A stretch of 64,000 nucleotides of DNA from Domibacillus tundrae (GCF_000970675.1 NZ_LAJA01000017.1:62001-126000), one strand, 5' to 3'; positions 1 through 9,345 are shown, counted from the first letter of the stretch. Notes: generated by a model from the sequence alone, not told the origin. Numbers and translations: made by a program.

Positions 1-963
1 CCTGAGCAGGCGCTCTTGAACCTTGGAATTGCAAGCGGAATGGGGGATGGTACCTTTGGTTCGGACGAAACGATTACTCGTGCTGATTTTGCAGTGTTTC
101 TTGCTCGCGCAGTGAATCCATCTTACCGTTTGAAATCAACGGCGTCTTTTAATTCGAAACTTGTCTCCACGACAAGTAACTTGAATATTCGCTCCGGTCC
201 TTCAACAGATTATGCCACTGTTGGAAAGATTGGGGCGAATACAGCAGTAGCCGGCGCACATTCAATTGGCGGCTGGACGTATGTAAAAGCCGGTTCGGTA
301 ACAGGCTTTATCAGCACCTATTATTTACGTACATCTACAGGTACCGTTACAATGCCTCCAGTAACGGAAAGCAGTGATTCAAGACTTGCCGGGCAGACGA
401 TTATTTTAGATCCGGGTCATGGCGGCAAAGACTCCGGTGCAGTGGGCAACGGCCTGAAAGAAAAAGATATTGTTTTAAAAACGGGTCTTCAAGTGAACAA
501 CTTATTAAAACAAACACCGTTTAACGTTAAAATGACACGTTCTACCGATGTTTTTATTGAATTGAAAGACCGTTCAAAATTTGCGAAAAATCAGGGCGGC
601 GATATTTTCGTCAGCATTCACGCCAATTCGGCCTCGGCCTCGGCGACTGGTACCGAAACGTACTATTATTCGGCGGCTAATCCACACGTGGCTGACAGCA
701 AGCTGCTTGGTGAAAAGATTCAAGCGCGTATGCTGGCCGCTTGGAACCTTCGCGACCGGGACACAAAATCCGGAAACTTATCTGTTCTTCGTGAAAACAC
801 GATGCCCGCAGCGCTTCTGGAATTGGGTTTCATCTCAAATTCGGGAGACGCCGCCAAAATGGCGTCTGATGCACAAATGAATAAAATGTCGACCGCAATT
901 TACAATGGCATCCTTGATTACTACAAAGCAAAAGGGTACAGTGTGAACCCGTACTACAAATAA
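1..963 (+). CDS. SLH-SH3-amidase_3 N-acetylmuramoyl-L-alanine amidase, 5' end outside window
   Basis: The reading frame is open from base 1, so the gene starts upstream. The visible 320 residues begin inside an SLH repeat (to about residue 40), then a bacterial SH3 domain (about 52-108, with NIRSGPSTDYATVGKI), then an amidase_3 catalytic domain (about 128-312). Zinc-site elements are visible: DPGHGGKDSGA, a Glu in LKEKDIVL, SIHANS, and the catalytic Glu in LLELGFISN. Such enzymes cut the amide bond between muramic acid and the stem peptide in peptidoglycan; SLH repeats tether them to secondary wall polymers outside the cell. A terminator follows directly. The SLH architecture recurs in the NlpC/P60 gene at 62053. 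Any signal peptide lies outside the window. Confidence 0.9.
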   Translation, partial: PEQALLNLGIASGMGDGTFGSDETITRADFAVFLARAVNPSYRLKSTASFNSKLVSTTSNLNIRSGPSTDYATVGKIGANTAVAGAHSIGGWTYVKAGSVTGFISTYYLRTSTGTVTMPPVTESSDSRLAGQTIILDPGHGGKDSGAVGNGLKEKDIVLKTGLQVNNLLKQTPFNVKMTRSTDVFIELKDRSKFAKNQGGDIFVSIHANSASASATGTETYYYSAANPHVADSKLLGEKIQARMLAAWNLRDRDTKSGNLSVLRENTMPAALLELGFISNSGDAAKMASDAQMNKMSTAIYNGILDYYKAKGYSVNPYYK

Positions 964-966
964 AAA

Positions 967-997
967 AGGGCCTCCATCACGTATGGGGGCTATTTTT
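967..997 (+). terminator. Intrinsic terminator after the SLH amidase
   Basis: The stem GCCTCCAT / ATGGGGGC is followed by TATTTTT. The apparent ATG at 983 lies inside this hairpin, which argues against using it as the start of the next gene. Confidence 0.75.
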
Positions 998-1015
998 CAT
1001 CGGAAGGAGATTTTA

Positions 1016-1735
1016 ATGGTTCGTATTCAAAAAGCAGGCCGCTTGTATCAATTATCATTCATGCCGTCCTTTTTTCCGGTTAATTGCTACATTGTTGAAG
1101 AAGAAACATCCTTAACATTGGTCGACGCAGCGCTGCCGTACAGTGTTAAAGCGATTATGAATATGGTAAGACAACTGGACAAGCCGATTGAGCATATTGT
1201 GTTAACGCATGCGCATGAGGATCATATTGGAGCCGTTGATGCGCTGAAGCAGTTTTTGCCGGACGTGCCCGTTTATTTGTCTGCACGCGATACAAGGCTG
1301 CTTGAAGGCGATTTATCAATTGATGCAGATGAACCACAAAAGCCGATCAAAGGCGGCGTACCGAAAAGAATGAAAACGCGTCCGGATGTACTATTGAAAG
1401 AAGGAGACCGCGTTGGCTCTCTTGAGGCGGTTTTCACACCAGGACATACACCGGGATCGATGTCTTTTTTTGACGCGCAGAATGGGTCTCTTATAGCTGG
1501 CGATGCATTTCAAACAAAAGGCGGTGTGGCTGTGAGTGGGACCGTTAAGCCGTTGTTTCCTTTTCCGGCACTTGCCACATGGGATAAACAGTCAGCGATT
1601 GAAAGTGCGAAACGGATTCAATCACTTCAGCCGAGACTGCTTGTTGTCGGACATGGAAACATGATTCGTGAACCTGAAAGCTTGATTCTGCAGGCGATTG
1701 GAGAAGCAGAAAGAAAGATTAATAAAAAGCAGTAG
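1016..1735 (+). CDS. MBL-fold metallo-hydrolase
   Basis: A 239-residue protein of the metallo-beta-lactamase fold. The metal-binding signature THAHEDHIG is near residue 60, followed by the downstream ligands in FTPGHTPGS, IAGDAF and VVGHGN, as in glyoxalase-II-like hydrolases. The likely substrate is a small ester or thioester, which the sequence does not reveal. I chose ATG 1016 because AAGGAG lies 6 bp upstream; the in-frame ATG at 983 is buried in the preceding terminator. The gene stands alone with a hairpin after it. It is distinct from the longer MBL protein at 20545, which has an insert before the third ligand. Confidence 0.85.
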   Translation: MVRIQKAGRLYQLSFMPSFFPVNCYIVEEETSLTLVDAALPYSVKAIMNMVRQLDKPIEHIVLTHAHEDHIGAVDALKQFLPDVPVYLSARDTRLLEGDLSIDADEPQKPIKGGVPKRMKTRPDVLLKEGDRVGSLEAVFTPGHTPGSMSFFDAQNGSLIAGDAFQTKGGVAVSGTVKPLFPFPALATWDKQSAIESAKRIQSLQPRLLVVGHGNMIREPESLILQAIGEAERKINKKQ

Positions 1736-1763
1736 GCGAAGTCCGTTGAGGCTTTGCTTTTTT
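1736..1763 (+). terminator. Intrinsic terminator after MBL hydrolase
   Basis: The stem GCGAAGTC / GGCTTTGC (G-U pairs allowed) follows the stop codon directly and is followed by TTTTTT. Confidence 0.65.
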
Positions 1764-1838
1764 CGTGTTTGCTAAATAAGCGAAGCCCCTTTATAATATA
1801 TGTATCGAACGTTTGTTTTATTGATCGGAGGGGAAAAT

Positions 1839-3983
1839 ATGCAGGCGATTATTGCAGAAAAAGCATCACAGGCACAAGCGCTTGCCGCCCCTTTTCGGCA
1901 CGTGAAAAAGGGTACGCATATTGAAATTGCGCCTTGCGATACATTTCGGGATGGAGCGCTGCTCGCGTGGTGCAGCGGTCATTTGTTTGAAATTGTGCCG
2001 CCGCATGAAATGGACCCGAAATTAAAGCGGTGGCATCTTGAAACGCTTCCAATGATTCCGGAAACGTTTAAATATAAAGTAATCCCATCGAAAATAAGCC
2101 GTTTTAAGGCGGTAAAAGATATTATTAAAAACCCGGCTGTAACGGAAATTATTGCTGCAGGCGATCCGGCTCGCGAGGGAGAATTGATTGTACAGCTCGT
2201 CGTCCGTATGTCCGGCATTAATAAGCCGATGCGGCGTCTTTGGGTAAGCAGCCTGACACCGAGAGCGGTTGAACAGGCTTTTTTAAATTTGCGTCCAATT
2301 GAGGAAACGATGCCGCTTTATCATGAGGCAATGGCGCGCAGCTACGCAGACTGGCTGATCGGCATGAACGCGAGCCGTGCATACACGCTGCTTATTCAAT
2401 CCAAGACAAAAGGAGCGGGGCGCGACGTATACGCAGTTGGGCGTGTCCAGACGCCTACGCTGGCTCTTATCGTCAAGCGGGAACGGGAAATTCTTGATTT
2501 TGTGTCCAAGCCATTTTATGAAGTGACAGCAACTTTTAACATAGACGGAGCTGTCTACGAAGGCAAATATACGAAAGATAAAGAAACCCGGTTTAATCAA
2601 AAAGAAGACGCTGAAGCGATTCGCGAGGAATGTGTTGGGAAAGAAGCGGATGTTGTCAAAGTGAAAACCGAAAATAAACATATTCCGCCGCCCACTCTCC
2701 ACAGCTTATCCACATTACAGGCGCTGGCAAATAAACGATTTAATTTTTCTCCTAAGAAAACGCTGGAAGTTACGCAGTCTTTATATGACCGGTCTTATGT
2801 AACATATCCTCGCACGGACAGCAATCATGTAAACCCGGAAGAAGCCGAAGCATTTCCGGGTATTTTAAAAAAGCTTGCTGCCCTTTCGCCATATGAAAAG
2901 TTCGCTTCTGAAACGACGCGCTCAATCATGGCGGACAAGCGCTATGTGGATGCGAAAAAAGTGAGTGACCATTATGCAATCATTCCGACGGAAAAAGTGC
3001 CGTCCCTTCATTCGTTAAGCAGCGACGAACAGAAAATCTATGACATGATCGCTCGTTCGCTGATCGCCGCCCACTATGGACCGGCTGTTTTTGCGCACTC
3101 GAGCATTCAAACGGACATTGGCCCGCACATGTTTATGACAAACGGCAAACGGCTGCTGCAGCCGGGCTGGCGCCCGGTTTTGTTTGAAGCCGAAAAAGAC
3201 GACGTGCTGCTGCCGGACGTGAAAGAAGGACAGCATGGCATTGCGGAAGATGTAAAGGTTACAGAAGGGAAGACCGTTCCACCGAAACGATATACAGAAG
3301 GTGAACTGATTACCGCGATGAAAAATGTCGGGTACGCGATGGAAGATAAAGAGATCGGCAGCGTGTTGAAATCCGTATCTGGCCTAGGGGAGGAAAGCAC
3401 ACGCTCAAACATTATTGAGCGGTTGAAGCAGCTGGACTATATGAATATTGAGCAGCATCGGGTTGCTCCAACGGCCAAAGCGTTTATTTTAATTGACGCG
3501 GTTGAACATACGCTGCTTGCTTCGCCTGAGCTGACGGGAAGATGGGAGCAGCGCTTAAAAGAAATCGGTAAAGGAGAAGCGCAGGCGAATGTGTTTATTG
3601 AACAGTCAAAGCGGCTTGCTGAGAAAATCGTTCGGGACGCTGTGCAGCATTCTGCCGGATGGACATTTGATGCACCGTCCAAATCTACACCGCCATCCAA
3701 TCAGCCGCTTGGTCCATGTCCGAAATGCGGCAGTTCGGTCGTAGAGAAAATTAAATTTTATGGCTGCTCTGCTTACCAATCATCAAAGTGTGATTTTACG
3801 CTTGGCAAAAAAATGCTTGGAAAATCAATCAGTGCAGCAAACGTGAAAAAATTGCTCGACAAAGGAAAAACAAATTTGATTAAGGGGTTCAGAGGAAAGC
3901 GTCCTTTTGACGCCTATCTTATTTGGAAGGATAAAAACGACGGTACTGTTCAATTTGAATTTAAATCGTCAAAAACAAAATAA
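1839..3983 (+). CDS. topB: DNA topoisomerase III (type IA)
   Basis: A 714-residue type IA topoisomerase that relaxes and decatenates DNA through a transient 5'-phosphotyrosine break. The N-terminal Toprim domain opens with AIIAEKASQA and contains GDPAREGE near residue 106. The active-site tyrosine is in SYVTYPRTDSNH (about residue 323). The C-terminus carries a cysteine cluster (CPKCGSS, then YGC and KCDF) near residues 626-652 and a TopB tail with KGFRGKRPFDAYL. ATG 1839 follows GGAGGGG by 5 bp; the upstream ATG at 1800 lacks a ribosome site and would add 13 atypical residues. The length matches topB of relatives. The gene is monocistronic. Confidence 0.95.
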   Translation: MQAIIAEKASQAQALAAPFRHVKKGTHIEIAPCDTFRDGALLAWCSGHLFEIVPPHEMDPKLKRWHLETLPMIPETFKYKVIPSKISRFKAVKDIIKNPAVTEIIAAGDPAREGELIVQLVVRMSGINKPMRRLWVSSLTPRAVEQAFLNLRPIEETMPLYHEAMARSYADWLIGMNASRAYTLLIQSKTKGAGRDVYAVGRVQTPTLALIVKREREILDFVSKPFYEVTATFNIDGAVYEGKYTKDKETRFNQKEDAEAIREECVGKEADVVKVKTENKHIPPPTLHSLSTLQALANKRFNFSPKKTLEVTQSLYDRSYVTYPRTDSNHVNPEEAEAFPGILKKLAALSPYEKFASETTRSIMADKRYVDAKKVSDHYAIIPTEKVPSLHSLSSDEQKIYDMIARSLIAAHYGPAVFAHSSIQTDIGPHMFMTNGKRLLQPGWRPVLFEAEKDDVLLPDVKEGQHGIAEDVKVTEGKTVPPKRYTEGELITAMKNVGYAMEDKEIGSVLKSVSGLGEESTRSNIIERLKQLDYMNIEQHRVAPTAKAFILIDAVEHTLLASPELTGRWEQRLKEIGKGEAQANVFIEQSKRLAEKIVRDAVQHSAGWTFDAPSKSTPPSNQPLGPCPKCGSSVVEKIKFYGCSAYQSSKCDFTLGKKMLGKSISAANVKKLLDKGKTNLIKGFRGKRPFDAYLIWKDKNDGTVQFEFKSSKTK

Positions 3984-3993
3984 GAAACGGTGA

Positions 3994-4030
3994 ATAGCGG
4001 TCCTACCTAAAAGGCAGAGACCGCTGTTTA
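3994..4030. terminator. Terminator between convergent topB and permease genes
   Basis: The inverted repeat AGCGGTC / GACCGCT is followed by GTTT on the + strand. It lies between two converging genes and could serve both. Confidence 0.6.
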
Positions 4031-4046
4031 TGTCCACTCAATCCAA

Positions 4047-5333
4047 TCAGGAACGCGCACGCCAGAGAAGCCATTGTTCATACAAAAGTGCGATAACGGT
4101 GCCGGTGACGAGACCGTTCGACAACGTCACCGCAATCGCGACTGGCAGCTCCGAAACGCTGTCCGGCGGAAGAAACATAAAGCCGACGCCGGTCATGAGT
4201 CCGATCGCGGCTACTTTAAGCGAGCGCTCTAAATCACTTGTGCTGCTCAGTTCGTGGAAAGCCATTCGCACCATGCCGGTAAAAATAACGAACGTTACTG
4301 CATACGCGACAGGAGCGGGCAGTGAAGATAGCACAAGCATTGCTGCCGGAAAAAACGTGACGATGACGATCAGTGTACATCCAGCGATGAACGGCCAGAT
4401 TGAGCGCATTTTCGTGGCGGAAACAAATCCGGCTGCACCAGATATCGGTACAGGACCAACAGCGGAAAACGCGCCGGCAATAAAATGATTTATACCGGCG
4501 AAAAAGCCGGCCTGTCGTATTCGATTCGGCACATTTTCTCGGAATTCCCGGTGCAGCGTTCCTTCCATCACACGTATAGACGCCATCATATTCGCAATAA
4601 GCAAAAGTGTAATAAAAAACGCCGTAATTATCATGCCGCTATCCAAAATTGGCGGACCGAATGCAAATATGTCCGGCAGTGAAAAGAGGGGAATCTCACC
4701 TGCAACTGGTAAACTGCCTTTTCCAAGCAAAACGAAAACAAGCCAGCCGGCGCAAATAGCAATTAAAACGGAATAACGCCGCAAAAGCGGACTTCGATGT
4801 CCACTGATCCAAAAGGTAAAACCAAGTGTCAGCAGGCTGCCGAAAATAACCACGCTATCCACATGGCCGTCTTCATTAGGCAGTCCCATCATCCCTTTTA
4901 CAAATGTACCGCTCAGCTGCAAAACAAGGAGCAGCAAATAAACAAATGTAATCGTTGGTGTAAACAGACCCTTCATCCGGTCCATCAGTCCTGACGCGGC
5001 GAAGAGAACAAATAACACACCAGCATACAGCATTCCGCTTTGCAGCACTTGAAGTGCTGCCTCGTCATTCACATACAAAATACCGGAGAATCCGGCGTAA
5101 ATAGTAAAAACGCCCCACCATAATCCAGCGGGCCCTTCATTGATTGGCAGCTTATGTCCGCATAAGCTTTGCAAAATACCCGCAATGCCGAGTACAAGCA
5201 TTGTGCGCTGAATAAAGTCCGCGGTGCCCGCCGCGTCTAAATGGAAAAGCGCCGCGATGGCAACCGGTGCAGCAATGGATGAAGCAATTAAAAAAACGGC
5301 CCATTGCAATGAACCCGCTGTCATTCTCATCAT
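4047..5333 (-). CDS. NCS2-family purine/pyrimidine permease
   Basis: A 428-residue, strongly hydrophobic protein with about 12-14 membrane spans, resembling the nucleobase:cation symporter-2 (uracil/xanthine permease) family. The NCS2-like signatures are the N-terminal LQSLCGHKLPINEGPAG region and the AFSAVGPVPISGAAGFV stretch in the second half, which replaces the usual NXG-type substrate motif. Substrate (xanthine, urate, uracil or another base) cannot be settled. The start is a double ATG with AAGGGA about 10 bp upstream. It converges with topB and diverges from the methyltransferase at 5446; no purine genes or purine riboswitch are adjacent. Confidence 0.8.
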   Translation of the reverse strand: MMRMTAGSLQWAVFLIASSIAAPVAIAALFHLDAAGTADFIQRTMLVLGIAGILQSLCGHKLPINEGPAGLWWGVFTIYAGFSGILYVNDEAALQVLQSGMLYAGVLFVLFAASGLMDRMKGLFTPTITFVYLLLLVLQLSGTFVKGMMGLPNEDGHVDSVVIFGSLLTLGFTFWISGHRSPLLRRYSVLIAICAGWLVFVLLGKGSLPVAGEIPLFSLPDIFAFGPPILDSGMIITAFFITLLLIANMMASIRVMEGTLHREFRENVPNRIRQAGFFAGINHFIAGAFSAVGPVPISGAAGFVSATKMRSIWPFIAGCTLIVIVTFFPAAMLVLSSLPAPVAYAVTFVIFTGMVRMAFHELSSTSDLERSLKVAAIGLMTGVGFMFLPPDSVSELPVAIAVTLSNGLVTGTVIALLYEQWLLWRARS

Positions 5334-5445
5334 TATGTTAAAATCCCTTCAATATCCCTTTTTTCTCATTGTACCATACACTTAAAAACATACCGTTTAC
5401 CTCTGGATTTTGATAAGATAAAGAAAAAAGCTTCTGGGGGCCGGA

Positions 5446-6645
5446 ATGAAAACACTGATAAACGTAAAGGTGAACAAAAAAGCAGCGGCAAAGCTCCGTA
5501 CTGGGTATCCGCTTATTGAAAAAGAAGCGATCGAGAACCCGAAAGTGCTGAAAGAAGAAGGCGCTATTCTCCGGATTTTAGACGATAAAAAGAATTACAT
5601 TGGGACGGGCTACTACGGTGTGCAAAATAAAGGAGTCGGATGGATCGTTACACGGGAGCCGGAAGAATACATCGATGCCGCATTTTTTGCGAAAAAAATC
5701 GAAACAGCCGTCCAGCATCGAAAAGAGCTGATGAATGATCCGAATACGACCGCATTCCGGATATTCAACGGTGAAGGAGACGGTATTGGCGGCTTGATCA
5801 TCGATTATTATGATGGTTTTTATGTAATTCATTGGTATAGTGAAGGCATTTATTCGTTCCGTGAGGACGTCTTAAAAGCGGTGCGTGAAAAGCTTGATTT
5901 TAAAGGGATTTATGAGAAAAAACGGTTTGATCAAAAAGGACAGTACATTGAAGACGATGATTTTGTGGAAGGAGAACGTGGCGAATTTCCAATGATCGTG
6001 AAAGAAAATGGGGTCCGATTTGCGGTAGATTTAAACGATGGAGCGATGACTGGTATTTTTCTCGACCAGCGTGAGGTGCGAAAAGCGATTCGCGAGCGGT
6101 ACTCAAGCGGAGCGGGAATGCTCAATATGTTTTCCTACACGGGTGCCTTTTCAGTCTGTTCAGCGCTTGGCGGGGCGAAAAAAACGACGAGTGTTGATGT
6201 TGCCAATCGAAGCAAGCCAAAAACGATTCAGCAGTTTGAGGCCAATGATTTAGATGCGTCACAGCAAGAAATCATCGTGGATGACGTCTTTCAATATTTT
6301 AAATACGCGGCAAGAAAGGAACGGACATTTGATTTAGTTGTTGTCGATCCGCCGAGTTTTGCCAAAACGAAAAAGCGTACGTTCAGTGCAGCGAAGGACT
6401 ACACGAAGCTGTTGAAAGAAACGATTGAGTTAACGAAACACAACGGAGTGATTGTCGCTTCCACAAACAGCAGCGCCGTTGATGTGAAAACATTCAAACA
6501 GTTTATTAAAACAGCCTGTAAAGAAAAAGGTGTCGCGTATGACATTTTGGAACAATACGCGCTGCCGGATGATTTCCGGACGATTGCTGCTTTCCCTGAA
6601 GGCAATTACCTGAAAGTCTTTTTCGTGAAGGTTATGAAAAAATGA
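5446..6645 (+). CDS. Class I SAM-dependent rRNA methyltransferase, RlmI/YwbD type
   Basis: A 399-residue protein with an N-terminal PUA RNA-binding domain (about 1-75), a central linker and a Rossmann methyltransferase domain. The SAM-binding motif is NMFSYTGAFS (about 225) and the catalytic motif is VVDPPSFA (about 298). Family members such as E. coli RlmI make 5-methylcytosine in 23S rRNA; B. subtilis YwbD is the nearest named relative I recognise. RlmI-type enzymes lack an invariant target cysteine visible by eye, so the exact position modified is inference. The gene is monocistronic, with GGGGGCC as ribosome site and a perfect hairpin after the stop. Confidence 0.88.
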   Translation: MKTLINVKVNKKAAAKLRTGYPLIEKEAIENPKVLKEEGAILRILDDKKNYIGTGYYGVQNKGVGWIVTREPEEYIDAAFFAKKIETAVQHRKELMNDPNTTAFRIFNGEGDGIGGLIIDYYDGFYVIHWYSEGIYSFREDVLKAVREKLDFKGIYEKKRFDQKGQYIEDDDFVEGERGEFPMIVKENGVRFAVDLNDGAMTGIFLDQREVRKAIRERYSSGAGMLNMFSYTGAFSVCSALGGAKKTTSVDVANRSKPKTIQQFEANDLDASQQEIIVDDVFQYFKYAARKERTFDLVVVDPPSFAKTKKRTFSAAKDYTKLLKETIELTKHNGVIVASTNSSAVDVKTFKQFIKTACKEKGVAYDILEQYALPDDFRTIAAFPEGNYLKVFFVKVMKK

Positions 6646-6677
6646 AAACCAGCTTCCGAATTCGGAAGCTGGTTTTC
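6644..6677. terminator. Perfect bidirectional terminator
   Basis: A near 17-bp perfect inverted repeat (GAAAACCAGCTTCCG and its complement) lies between convergent genes, with a T tract on the + strand and A-rich sequence on the other side. Confidence 0.9.
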
Positions 6678-6694
6678 ATTTTTTAATCTTCTGC

Positions 6695-7990
6695 TTATAC
6701 TCGGCGCGCTTCAATGCGGCCAATCTGTTCATCATCGTATTCGATGACGGCAAAAAGCCAGCCGCCTATTTCGATCGGATCGTGAATCGTGATGTCGAAA
6801 TTGTTAGTCATAAACCAGCCGCCGATTGTATCGACGTCTTCCTCAGGCAAATGAACGCCAATCAGGTCATTCACTTCAGAAATGAGCACCCGGGAATCAA
6901 ATGTGTAATGATCATCGGACATTTTTTGAATTTCTTTTACTTCATCTTCGTCAAACTCATCCCGAATGTCGCCGACGATTTCCTCTAAAATGTCTTCAAT
7001 TGTTACCAAACCGGATGTGCCGCCGTATTCATCCACGAGAACCGCAATTTGTGTACGTTCTTTTTGCATTTTTAAAAGTAAATCGTGAATGGGAATCGTT
7101 TCAATGACCCGAATAACAGGACGTGTTAATTCCTTAACAGTAAGTGCCTCTGGATTTAACCCACTGTATGCTTTCGTCATCATTTCTTTAATATGTACAG
7201 CACCGGCGATATTGTCTTTATTGCCGTCAATGACCGGGTAGCGCGTATACTGTTCTTCCTGCATAAGGGGAAGGCTTTCGGCAAGCGTCGCATGGTAATC
7301 AAGCGTGACCATGCTCGTACGCGGCACCATAATTTCTTTCGCGATTCGCTCGTCAAATTTGAAAATCCGGTTGACGTAGCTGTACTCAGACTGATTGATT
7401 TCACCGCTTTCATAGCTTTCCGATAAAATGAGGCGCAGTTCTTCTTCTGAGTGGGAAGAGTCGTGCTCTGAAGCCGGCTTTATACCGAAAAGGCCCACTA
7501 AAAGACGAGCCGATCCGTTCAAGACAAAAATAAAAGGGTACATAATTCGGTAAAACCAAATAATCGGTTTGGCAAACAAAAGTGTCACTGCTTCTGCTTT
7601 TTGAATGGCGACGGTTTTTGGCGCCAGTTCACCGACGACTACGTGTAAAAATGTGACAGACGCAAACGCGATAATAAACGCAAGAATGTGAGATGTTGAT
7701 TCGCTTAAATCCAAACGTGTAAACAATGGGCCTAACAATCGTTCAACAGTTGGTTCTCCAAGCCAGCCAAGGCCGAGTGCGGTAATAGTAATACCAAGCT
7801 GGCAGGCGGATAAATATTCATCCAGGTGGCTCGTGACGTGCTTGGCTGCTTGTGCACCCGGTTTCCCTTGTTCTACAAGCTGATCAATTCTTGTACTTCT
7901 AACTTTGACGACAGCGAACTCGGTCGCGACGAAAAAGCCGGTTAATGCGATTAGTAATGCAACTAAAAATAAGTTTAATATGTCTTCCAA
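6695..7990 (-). CDS. CNNM/CorC-type (hemolysin-like) membrane protein, YhdP/MpfA family
   Basis: A 431-residue protein with a DUF21 membrane domain (about 1-190, four helices, opening ATEFAVVKVRSTRI), a pair of CBS domains (about 205-330, with MVPRTSMVTLD and YGGTSGLVTIEDILEEIVGDI) and a C-terminal CorC_HlyC domain (about 345-430). Relatives such as B. subtilis MpfA (YhdP) act in magnesium efflux, with the CBS pair binding nucleotides. Start is TTG 7990, with GGAGG about 11 bp upstream. The MerR gene just upstream on the same strand mirrors the yhdP-yhdQ order of B. subtilis. Older annotations call this family hemolysin, with no evidence of lytic activity. Confidence 0.88.
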   Translation of the reverse strand: MEDILNLFLVALLIALTGFFVATEFAVVKVRSTRIDQLVEQGKPGAQAAKHVTSHLDEYLSACQLGITITALGLGWLGEPTVERLLGPLFTRLDLSESTSHILAFIIAFASVTFLHVVVGELAPKTVAIQKAEAVTLLFAKPIIWFYRIMYPFIFVLNGSARLLVGLFGIKPASEHDSSHSEEELRLILSESYESGEINQSEYSYVNRIFKFDERIAKEIMVPRTSMVTLDYHATLAESLPLMQEEQYTRYPVIDGNKDNIAGAVHIKEMMTKAYSGLNPEALTVKELTRPVIRVIETIPIHDLLLKMQKERTQIAVLVDEYGGTSGLVTIEDILEEIVGDIRDEFDEDEVKEIQKMSDDHYTFDSRVLISEVNDLIGVHLPEEDVDTIGGWFMTNNFDITIHDPIEIGGWLFAVIEYDDEQIGRIEARRV

Positions 7991-8011
7991 TTGATTTGGT
8001 TCCTCCAGTAA

Positions 8012-8395
8012 TTAAGAAAATAAATGAAGAATTGACTGAAGCATTGCCAGCTTTTCATGGCTGATTTCCAGCTTGATTGCGGCCTGATCAAGGTCTGTTT
8101 TCTTCAATAAATGTAATACTTCGTCTAATTCCTTTTGAATGGTCTCCATTTTTTTGCCGATTAATTCCGCACTGTCTGTCTGCAGGGGCGTGGCACCGAG
8201 TTCGGCTTTAATCTCTTCAAGCGCCAGACCTTCCGTTTTTTTCTGCTCGATCAGCAATATTTTTTCCAGATCAGCTTTTCCATAAAATCGATAGCCGGAA
8301 GCGGAACGTTCTGGTTCCAGTAAACCTATGTTCGTGTAATGGTCAACGGTTCGTTTGGATACACCGGCCAATTCAGCAAATTCGCCGATTTTCAC
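8012..8395 (-). CDS. MerR-family regulator (YhdQ position) without cysteines
   Basis: A 127-residue protein with an N-terminal MerR winged helix (IGEFAELAGVSKRTVDHYTNIGLLEPERSASGYRFY), then a long dimerisation helix. It contains no cysteine at all, so it cannot sense copper, mercury or zinc through the Cys ligands used by CueR-type members. It sits 21 bp upstream of, and in the same direction as, the CNNM/CorC gene, as yhdQ does with yhdP in B. subtilis. The start is supported by AAGGTG. It may control its own operon, but no clear 19-bp-spacer MerR promoter was identified upstream. The signal sensed is unknown. Confidence 0.82.
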   Translation of the reverse strand: MKIGEFAELAGVSKRTVDHYTNIGLLEPERSASGYRFYGKADLEKILLIEQKKTEGLALEEIKAELGATPLQTDSAELIGKKMETIQKELDEVLHLLKKTDLDQAAIKLEISHEKLAMLQSILHLFS

Positions 8396-8622
8396 CTTCC
8401 CAATTGCATTGTTAACCCCTCCAAACTGTCACGTGATGGTTTTATTATTGTAACTGATTTTGAGAGAAACAAAAAGGAAAACGACTTCATTAAGAAACCT
8501 TTACCCCGCTATTTTCTGAATTTCATTTGGATGAATCAGAGGAGAATATCAAGTGAAAGTGGCGTTTCTTCGCCTTTCTGACATAAGATAAGAGGGACGA
8601 TGTTAGTAAAGGAGAGATTTAC
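8396..8622. other. Divergent intergenic region, MerR gene / glycerophosphodiesterase
   Basis: This 227-bp spacer holds the promoters of both divergent genes. The only notable motif is an 8-bp palindrome TCACGTGA near 8430. I see no riboswitch or coding remnant. Confidence 0.4.
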
Positions 8623-9345
8623 ATGAATCAGCAGCCGGTCATTTTTGCTCACCGCGGCGCAAGTGGAACGCATCCGGAAAATACGATGACGGCCTTTCAA
8701 GCAGCCGTAGAAAAAGGAGCGGACGGCATTGAGCTTGACGTGCAATTGACAAGCGATGGGGAAATGGTCGTTATTCATGATGAAACGGTAAACCGGACAA
8801 CAGATGGAAAAGGTGCGATTGAACAGATGACAGCAGAAGAAATAGCATCACTTGATGCAGGAAGCTGGTTCCACGAAAAATTTGCAGGGGAAAAAATCCC
8901 GACGCTGGATGAATTTTTTGCGTGGGCATCGGGCAACAGCCTGCAAATCAATGTGGAATTAAAAACAAATAAAGTGCCCTATCATGGGATTGAAAAAAAA
9001 GTGCTGGATTTGATTGAGCACTATAACATGCGGGGAAGAGTCATTATTTCCTCTTTTAACTTTGACAGCATCAAACGGGTCGTTGAACTTGATCCGTATA
9101 TTGCGGTGGCCGGGCTCGTTTGGAAAATGCGGCGTGATGTGCTGGATAAAGCGAAAGATCTTGGGCTGACGGCGCTTCATACGCAGGTCTCATTTGCGCT
9201 CAGTGAATACGGGAAAGAAGCGATAGACAGCGGGATGCTCCTTCGCCTTTATACGATTAATGAAGTGAAGGAATGGAACCGGATTAACGAAAGCGGTGTA
9301 CCGATTGAGGCGATAATTACTGATTTTCCAGAACGGTTTCGTTAA
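8623..9345 (+). CDS. Glycerophosphodiester phosphodiesterase
   Basis: A 240-residue GDPD-family TIM-barrel enzyme that hydrolyses deacylated phospholipid head groups (such as glycerophosphocholine) to glycerol-3-phosphate and an alcohol. The catalytic and metal-binding elements are visible: FAHRGASGTHPENT at the N-terminus, ELDVQLTSDG and VVIHDE near residue 50, and EIELKT-like NVELKT near 110. There is no signal peptide, so it is probably cytoplasmic. AAAGGAGAG precedes the ATG. B. subtilis YhdW is encoded in the same neighbourhood as YhdP/YhdQ, so the order supports orthology. Its last 4 bp overlap the convergent small zinc-ribbon gene. Confidence 0.9.
   Translation: MNQQPVIFAHRGASGTHPENTMTAFQAAVEKGADGIELDVQLTSDGEMVVIHDETVNRTTDGKGAIEQMTAEEIASLDAGSWFHEKFAGEKIPTLDEFFAWASGNSLQINVELKTNKVPYHGIEKKVLDLIEHYNMRGRVIISSFNFDSIKRVVELDPYIAVAGLVWKMRRDVLDKAKDLGLTALHTQVSFALSEYGKEAIDSGMLLRLYTINEVKEWNRINESGVPIEAIITDFPERFR

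Noticed and set aside
983-1015. Upstream in-frame ATG for the first MBL hydrolase
   Set aside because: It lies inside the terminator hairpin of the previous gene and has no ribosome site; ATG 1016 has AAGGAG at 6 bp.
8425-8440. TCACGTGA palindrome as MerR operator
   Set aside because: Eight bases only, and not placed in a 19-bp-spaced promoter as MerR sites require.
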